From JALZUV01 sp963837025 (GTDB taxonomy: Bacteria > Pseudomonadota > Alphaproteobacteria > Rickettsiales > JALZUV01): a stretch of 64,000 nucleotides of DNA. The position numbers and the translations under genes are program-made. Under the pieces are notes generated by a model. That model saw only the letters and a list, made by a program, of their open reading frames with translations, was not told where the DNA came from and did no database searches. The DNA lies in NCBI GenBank assembly GCA_963837025.1, contig CAWILT010000002.1, positions 186,001 to 250,000 of the forward strand, in the 5' to 3' direction. Shown piece by piece: positions 59,702 through 64,000 of the stretch (its first letter is position 1; every line of letters begins with the position of its first letter).

Positions 59702-60196
59702 ATGACCTTTAACAAAACACAACAATTTCTCGCTTATAATATGGCTACCCTAACGGTGCCAAAAACGCGACAAGTGGTGATGTTGTTTGATGGTGCGATA
59801 CGCTTTATGAGCCAAGCAAAATTGGCGCTAGAAGATAATCGAATCGAAGATAGATATAATTTATTGCATAAAACATCGGAAGTGCTAATTGGCCTACAAG
59901 GCGCATTAGATTTTGATAATGGGGGCGAAATTGCGCCACTATTATATGATTATTATTCATCGTTAGACGCGCGCATTTTATATGTGCAACGCACAAACGA
60001 TGCTAAAATTTTGAATAGTGTTATTACTGAACTTAAAATTATGCGCGAAGCATGGGGTAATATTGATAACCGTTCACAAGCCGGTGAGACTTTGCCGGTT
60101 AATGTAAAGCAAGAGCCTAAACTTGAAAAAGAAGTTTTGGAAAAAACGCCATCGGCTCAAGCTTTCGACACCTCATCGCTTTCAGTATCAGTCTAA
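59702..60196 (+). CDS. fliS: Flagellin export chaperone FliS
   Basis: Cytosolic chaperone that binds the flagellin C terminus before export; 164 aa. The four-helix core has QFLAYNMATLTVPKTRQVVMLFDGAIRFM, seen as FLAYN...LFDGAIRFM, then LIGLQGALDFDNGGEIAPLLYDYYS. The last 35 residues form an acidic/Lys-rich tail. It follows fliD by 64 bp and ends in a strong terminator, closing the fliC-fliS group. Confidence 0.92.
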   Translation: MTFNKTQQFLAYNMATLTVPKTRQVVMLFDGAIRFMSQAKLALEDNRIEDRYNLLHKTSEVLIGLQGALDFDNGGEIAPLLYDYYSSLDARILYVQRTNDAKILNSVITELKIMREAWGNIDNRSQAGETLPVNVKQEPKLEKEVLEKTPSAQAFDTSSLSVSV

Positions 60197-60216
60197 AATT
60201 AACCATAATAGTATAA

Positions 60217-60239
60217 GCCGCTCAAAGAGCGGTTTTTTT
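60217..60239 (+). terminator. Rho-independent terminator after fliS
   Basis: Perfect stem CCGCTC-AAA-GAGCGG followed by seven T. Confidence 0.93.
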
Positions 60240-60282
60240 ATGTTTGGATCTTAAAACACTTCTGACACATTAAAACCTAAAT

Positions 60283-60298
60283 TGGCACGCTAGTTGCA
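60283..60298 (+). promoter_or_regulatory. Sigma-54 promoter of fliK-flgD
   Basis: TGGCACGCTAGTTGCA matches the -24/-12 consensus TGGCACG-N4-TTGC at every defined base, 29 bp before the fliK start. It directly follows the fliS terminator, so it begins a new transcription unit. Confidence 0.88.
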
Positions 60299-60326
60299 TC
60301 TCTTATTCTGACAAAGGAGATACAGC

Positions 60327-62327
60327 GTGCAGATAAACTTACTTTCCCTATTTTTAGGCGGTGCGCAGGCACCCACACAAGATATCAAAGCCGCTTTTGC
60401 CCCGCAAAATGCGCAAGAGGCAGATCTTGCCTACCAAAATTTTGATGCCCTTTATTCAAGTGCGGTGGCAGATTTAACACCGCAACAGCTTCAAGAAACG
60501 CCGACGCCTAAATTAATGGCCGCTTTTCTACAGCGCTTAACCACTATTAACACTGATGCGGTGCAGGGTGATGCAGTAACCACTGAAAATTCAGAGCTAT
60601 TTTCAGCCCAACAAATTTTAACAAATGCAGACGATCTTGGCATCGACAGTGAGCAACTTGAAGCGTTTGATATAATGCATCTTCCGCAAGGCGGGTGCTA
60701 CGAAACAAAGTCTTTTTGTGGGGAAATTCTAGCTGAGTATGAACTGCAAACCATTCCTACAAGTGATGTTGGGGTTGTAAATTCTGTTGATGGTAGGGCA
60801 GCAACCAATGAATCCCTTAATACTTTGTCTGTAGAAACATTTGAAAAGAGTGATTTAGGCGCAGCACTTAAAGTGTTGGTTGAATTATCACAAACGGCTA
60901 CAGAACAAAATTTAACGCTAGATATTATTGATTCAGCGAGCAATGCGCCTTTAGTTGAATATAACGGCGAACAGCTTAGCATACCCGATGAAGTACTCGC
61001 GTCGCTTTCTAATTTATTTGATGTTCCATTAGAGGTGCTGCGTGAAAATATGCAAGCATATCAATTGGTGTCTATTGATAATCTTGAATATCAAGCCAAA
61101 GCACCGGGTGTGATAGAGTTGATGGCAAGTGTGCTCAATATGCCCGCTGACCAAGTATGGGAAAAGCTGGATAATATAGCCGATTTGCAATTGGATATGC
61201 CTTTAGAGGCGGTGATGGCCGCCCTTGTGCAGCCTGAAAATCCATTGCTTAAAGGAGCATTAGGGTTAACCAATGCTCAAGCAGGTAAACAAAACACATC
61301 TAACAACGCCAACCTACAACAGCTTAACGGAATGGCAACATCGCGCCGCAAAGCAAGTGGTATTGAGCAGCCTAAATTAAACAACTTAGCGCCTGCTTTG
61401 CCGGATAATATGGCCAAGTTTTTGCCACAACGCGTGCAAAGCAACATACCGCTAGCTCATGGTAATGAAAAACCTATTCCTGCCTTTTTAAATTCAGGTG
61501 TTACTCCGCCCGTTGCGGCAGTTGTTAATCGCGAAGTGGGTATAAAATCATTAAAACAAGATCAAAAATTTGAATTGCCTAAAGCGAGTGCAACGGCACG
61601 GTTTGATGCCCGCTCACAGCGCAACCAAGCAGCAGATAATTCGGTAAGTTTTTCAGCACGGGCGGCTTTGGCACGCCAAGATACACTTCGCAGTGCGGCG
61701 CCGCTAAAGCAAGATAATATGGCACCGCTATTGCGCGAATCAATGGAGCGGCCCTTGGCCAAACAAGCTAGCTTTGAAGCATCATCGTCTTTAGGGCTAT
61801 CGGCAGGTGATAACCAACGTTTAGATTTTGATTCTAAATTACGCGAAACCCGCATACAAAACCGCAATCATTCGCATTTTGGCAATGTGCGTGAACAGGT
61901 CGTGGTGCAGGTTAAGCAAGGCATTACGCGCGGTGATTCTAACATCAATATCCGTTTAAACCCCAGCGAATTAGGACGTGTCGATGTACGTATTGAGGTG
62001 CATCATGACGGACGCACTACGCTTGCTATCGTAGCGGAAAATCGTGATACGCTGGAAATGCTACAGCGTGACAGTCGTAATTTAGAAAAAGCATTCGCAG
62101 ATTTAGGCATGCAAATGTCCGATAGCGGTATGAGCTTTAATTTAAGCGAACAAGGTTTTCAAAATCAACAACAAGAAGAGGGCAATAAAGAGCCTCTGAT
62201 CGCACAAAAATCTGCATTTGAATCAGCTTTAGCAGGTTCAGATGATTACATGGCCGAAGCGTTGCTCGACGGCTCACCCGTTAATTATTTAGTTGGGGCT
62301 GATGACAGCCTTAATATCAAAGTTTAG
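60327..62327 (+). CDS. fliK: Flagellar hook-length control protein FliK
   Basis: Exported ruler that sets hook length and switches export specificity; 666 aa. The first 500 residues are low-similarity and Ala/Gln/Asn-rich. The C-terminal Flg_hook domain (about 520-620) is clear: VVVQVKQGITRGDSNINIRL, NPSELGRVDVRIEV, VAENRDTLEMLQRDSRNLEKAF. The GTG start at 60327 is preceded by AAGGAGAT. flgD follows after 11 bp, the same order as in other flagellar loci. Confidence 0.88.
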   Translation: MQINLLSLFLGGAQAPTQDIKAAFAPQNAQEADLAYQNFDALYSSAVADLTPQQLQETPTPKLMAAFLQRLTTINTDAVQGDAVTTENSELFSAQQILTNADDLGIDSEQLEAFDIMHLPQGGCYETKSFCGEILAEYELQTIPTSDVGVVNSVDGRAATNESLNTLSVETFEKSDLGAALKVLVELSQTATEQNLTLDIIDSASNAPLVEYNGEQLSIPDEVLASLSNLFDVPLEVLRENMQAYQLVSIDNLEYQAKAPGVIELMASVLNMPADQVWEKLDNIADLQLDMPLEAVMAALVQPENPLLKGALGLTNAQAGKQNTSNNANLQQLNGMATSRRKASGIEQPKLNNLAPALPDNMAKFLPQRVQSNIPLAHGNEKPIPAFLNSGVTPPVAAVVNREVGIKSLKQDQKFELPKASATARFDARSQRNQAADNSVSFSARAALARQDTLRSAAPLKQDNMAPLLRESMERPLAKQASFEASSSLGLSAGDNQRLDFDSKLRETRIQNRNHSHFGNVREQVVVQVKQGITRGDSNINIRLNPSELGRVDVRIEVHHDGRTTLAIVAENRDTLEMLQRDSRNLEKAFADLGMQMSDSGMSFNLSEQGFQNQQQEEGNKEPLIAQKSAFESALAGSDDYMAEALLDGSPVNYLVGADDSLNIKV

Positions 62328-62338
62328 GAGATTTAAAC

Positions 62339-63055
62339 ATGGTCGATATTTCAACATTAGGATTTAGTTCAAAAGTAGATCCGTCCACATCGGTACTTCG
62401 TCGCGAAGAGAGCGCTCTTTCAAATGCTGAGAAAACGCAAAAAACGCTGGCGAATGAGTTTGATGAATTTATGCTTTTGCTTACCACGCAATTGCAAAAT
62501 CAGGATCCGACTGAGCCGTTAGATACCAACCAATTTACGCAACAACTGGTGCAATTTACCGGCGTAGAACAATCGGTTGAGATGAACAAAAATCTCGAAA
62601 AACTAATTGCTCTTAATGCAACGCAAAAAACCGATAGCGCGGTTAATTTCATTGGCAAATATGTGGAAACTTCAGGCAATAGTGGCTTCTTAAATGAAGG
62701 TAAAGCCAGCTTCTCATATGATCTGCCTAAAGGGGCAACCACGGCAAGCATAACCGTGTTGGATAAAGTGGGTCGCCCAGTTTATACCAAAACGGTTGAA
62801 GGCGCTGCAGGCGAATATAACTTCGCATGGGATGGCACCAATAGCTTTGATGGCACCGATATGCCTGATGGTGAGTATCAATTTGGTGTAACGGTGCGCG
62901 ATGCGCAAAATAAACCACTGACTGCTAAAACCTACACTGCCGGTATTGTGACCTCAGTCGCGCTGGATGGAACTGAACCTGTAATGACGCTTAATGGCGT
63001 ACTGGAAGTGCCTTCAAGCAAGATTTCCTCGGTAGTTGGATTATTCAACAGCTAA
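62339..63055 (+). CDS. flgD: Flagellar hook cap / assembly protein FlgD
   Basis: Scaffold needed for hook polymerisation, 238 aa. The N-terminal FlgD signature is FMLLLTTQLQNQDPTEPLDT, then NQFTQQLVQFTGVEQSVEMN; the C-terminal half has FlgD Ig-like and Tudor-like parts (YNFAWDGTNSFDGTDMPDGE). A strong ribosome-binding site (TAGGAGAT) precedes it. Co-transcribed with fliK. Confidence 0.94.
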   Translation: MVDISTLGFSSKVDPSTSVLRREESALSNAEKTQKTLANEFDEFMLLLTTQLQNQDPTEPLDTNQFTQQLVQFTGVEQSVEMNKNLEKLIALNATQKTDSAVNFIGKYVETSGNSGFLNEGKASFSYDLPKGATTASITVLDKVGRPVYTKTVEGAAGEYNFAWDGTNSFDGTDMPDGEYQFGVTVRDAQNKPLTAKTYTAGIVTSVALDGTEPVMTLNGVLEVPSSKISSVVGLFNS

Positions 63056-63057
63056 TT

Positions 63058-63073
63058 TGGCACGATACTTGAA
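63058..63073 (+). promoter_or_regulatory. Sigma-54-like promoter of flgE
   Basis: TGGCACGATACTTGAA has the perfect -24 element and correct spacing; the -12 element is TTGA instead of TTGC. It lies right after the flgD stop, 64 bp before flgE. Confidence 0.65.
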
Positions 63074-63136
63074 TAGGTTATTACAAGCAAATACGTTTAA
63101 CAAATAAAGATTATTGCAGGATATTAGGAGGCAATT

Positions 63137-64000
63137 ATGAGCTTATACGGAGCATTATTCGCAGGGGTATCTGGGCTAAAAGCACAGGCCAGCAAAATCG
63201 GAATTATTTCCGATAACATCGCCAATGTTAACACTGTAGGGTATAAATCTGCCGAAGCGCAGTTTTCAACCCTAGTAGTGAATGGCAATTCATCATCAGT
63301 TTCATCTTACTCAGCGGGTGGCGTATTAGCGACAGCGCGACAAGAGGTGGATAAACAAGGTTTGTTGCTTGCAACCGACGCGCCCACTGATATTGCGATA
63401 TCGGGCGATGGTTTCTTCGTTGTTAATTCTCGCACCGATGGAACAGGTTCGCCTCTTTACACACGTGCCGGATCATTCCGTGCCGATGAAGTGGGTAACT
63501 TCCGCAACGCCGCTGGTTTTTATCTTCAAGGCTGGCCGCTAGATAGTAATGGAGACATCCCAGCTACCAGTGCAAACTTAGATAGTTTAGAAACCGTAAA
63601 TGTGGACACTGCAACGGGTGATGCATCGGCTACAACGTTGGTTACCATTGGCGCAAATCTTAACTCCGGCGAAAAAATCTTCCCAGGTGTAAGCGATAAA
63701 GTTACCATGGATGTCAATTCAACCGCTAACTTTAACATTAAAGGCGATACCATCATTTTGCCCAATGAATATGGATTTAGCAGCACGAATGGATTGGGTC
63801 GTAACGATAAAATGACCATATCAACCGGTAATGGTTTGAAATATGATTATAGCTATGGTGGTTTTTCAATAGGACGTGCGGTTAACGTTGCAGGTTCTAC
63901 CAACAATGGCGGAGATGCAGGGCAAAATAATCTTGCAACACGCACTTTAGCGGGCACCGATATTGTGGCACTTACGCCGGGCGCGTCAACCATTGAAATT
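63137..64000 (+). CDS. flgE: Flagellar hook protein FlgE (3' partial)
   Basis: Main hook subunit; 288 codons are visible and the frame is still open at the window end. The start is SLYGALFAGVSGLKAQASKI, then the rod/hook motif ISDNIANVNTVGYKS and the FlgE-type ISGDGFFVVNS with YTRAGSFRADEVGNFRNAAG. AGGAGG stands 6 bases before the ATG. Follows a sigma-54-like promoter. Confidence 0.95.
   Translation, partial: MSLYGALFAGVSGLKAQASKIGIISDNIANVNTVGYKSAEAQFSTLVVNGNSSSVSSYSAGGVLATARQEVDKQGLLLATDAPTDIAISGDGFFVVNSRTDGTGSPLYTRAGSFRADEVGNFRNAAGFYLQGWPLDSNGDIPATSANLDSLETVNVDTATGDASATTLVTIGANLNSGEKIFPGVSDKVTMDVNSTANFNIKGDTIILPNEYGFSSTNGLGRNDKMTISTGNGLKYDYSYGGFSIGRAVNVAGSTNNGGDAGQNNLATRTLAGTDIVALTPGASTIEI

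Overview
This window looks like chromosomal DNA of a free-living, flagellated alphaproteobacterium of moderate GC (low-to-mid forties percent by eye). The main pointers are a ParAB/parS locus next to mnmE-mnmG-rsmG, a PleC/DivJ-type histidine kinase, CtrA-like TTAA-N7-TTAA boxes, a phasin, a CBP3-type cytochrome bc1 chaperone beside BamE, and MlaA/MlaC. Genus cannot be assigned from the sequence alone. No phage, insertion sequence, CRISPR array, rRNA or tRNA was seen. Almost all of the window is coding, with intergenic gaps under 300 bp, apart from the 27.7-28.2 kb stretch, which holds two small candidate genes.

Layout. 0-6 kb: an EnvZ-like sensor kinase (cut by the window start), phasin, hemF, nhaB, and a DUF484-xerC pair. 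6-10.4 kb: a higher-GC orphan lipoprotein, a divergent CBP3-chaperone/bamE pair whose start codons overlap, cytochrome b561 and a patatin phospholipase. 10.4-17.5 kb: an unusually AT-rich run with a double-ATPase ABC protein and the origin-type cluster mnmE-mnmG-rsmG-parA-parB; two parS sites lie in the mnmG leader and inside rsmG. 17.6-28.7 kb: acyl-CoA dehydrogenase, mutL, a small gene behind a CtrA-like box, secA, a TlpA-like thioredoxin, a GH114-like protein, uvrC and rpiB. 28.7-33 kb: prepilin peptidase, a secretin with a Gly/Gln repeat, an ABC-2-type permease and a TPR-like membrane protein. 33-38.8 kb: panB, PleC-like kinase, dapB, a C26 glutamine amidotransferase and motAB of PomAB type.

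38.8-49.3 kb: an 847-residue protein joining an ITPase/RdgB-like domain to a LOG-type phosphoribohydrolase domain, then mlaA-mlaC, a PNPOx-family protein, a nitrilase-amidohydrolase pair, a free-standing MetE N-terminal domain, a pseudopilin-like protein, a porin and yggS. 49.3-54.6 kb: a minus-strand operon glyA-nrdR-lipoprotein-ribD-ribE-ribBA, in which the RibA half has lost its zinc cysteines. 54.8-64 kb: flagellar late genes fliC, flaG-like, fliD, fliS, fliK, flgD and flgE (cut by the window end). A CtrA-like box precedes fliC and sigma-54-type promoters precede fliK and flgE.

The observations I consider most novel are the ITPase-LOG fusion, which could perform two consecutive steps of nucleotide clean-up, and a LamG/concanavalin-like lectin domain inserted in the flagellar cap FliD. 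Also notable are the solitary MetE N-terminal domain and the parS sites that occupy the mnmG ribosome-binding region and encode the VSRET motif of RsmG.
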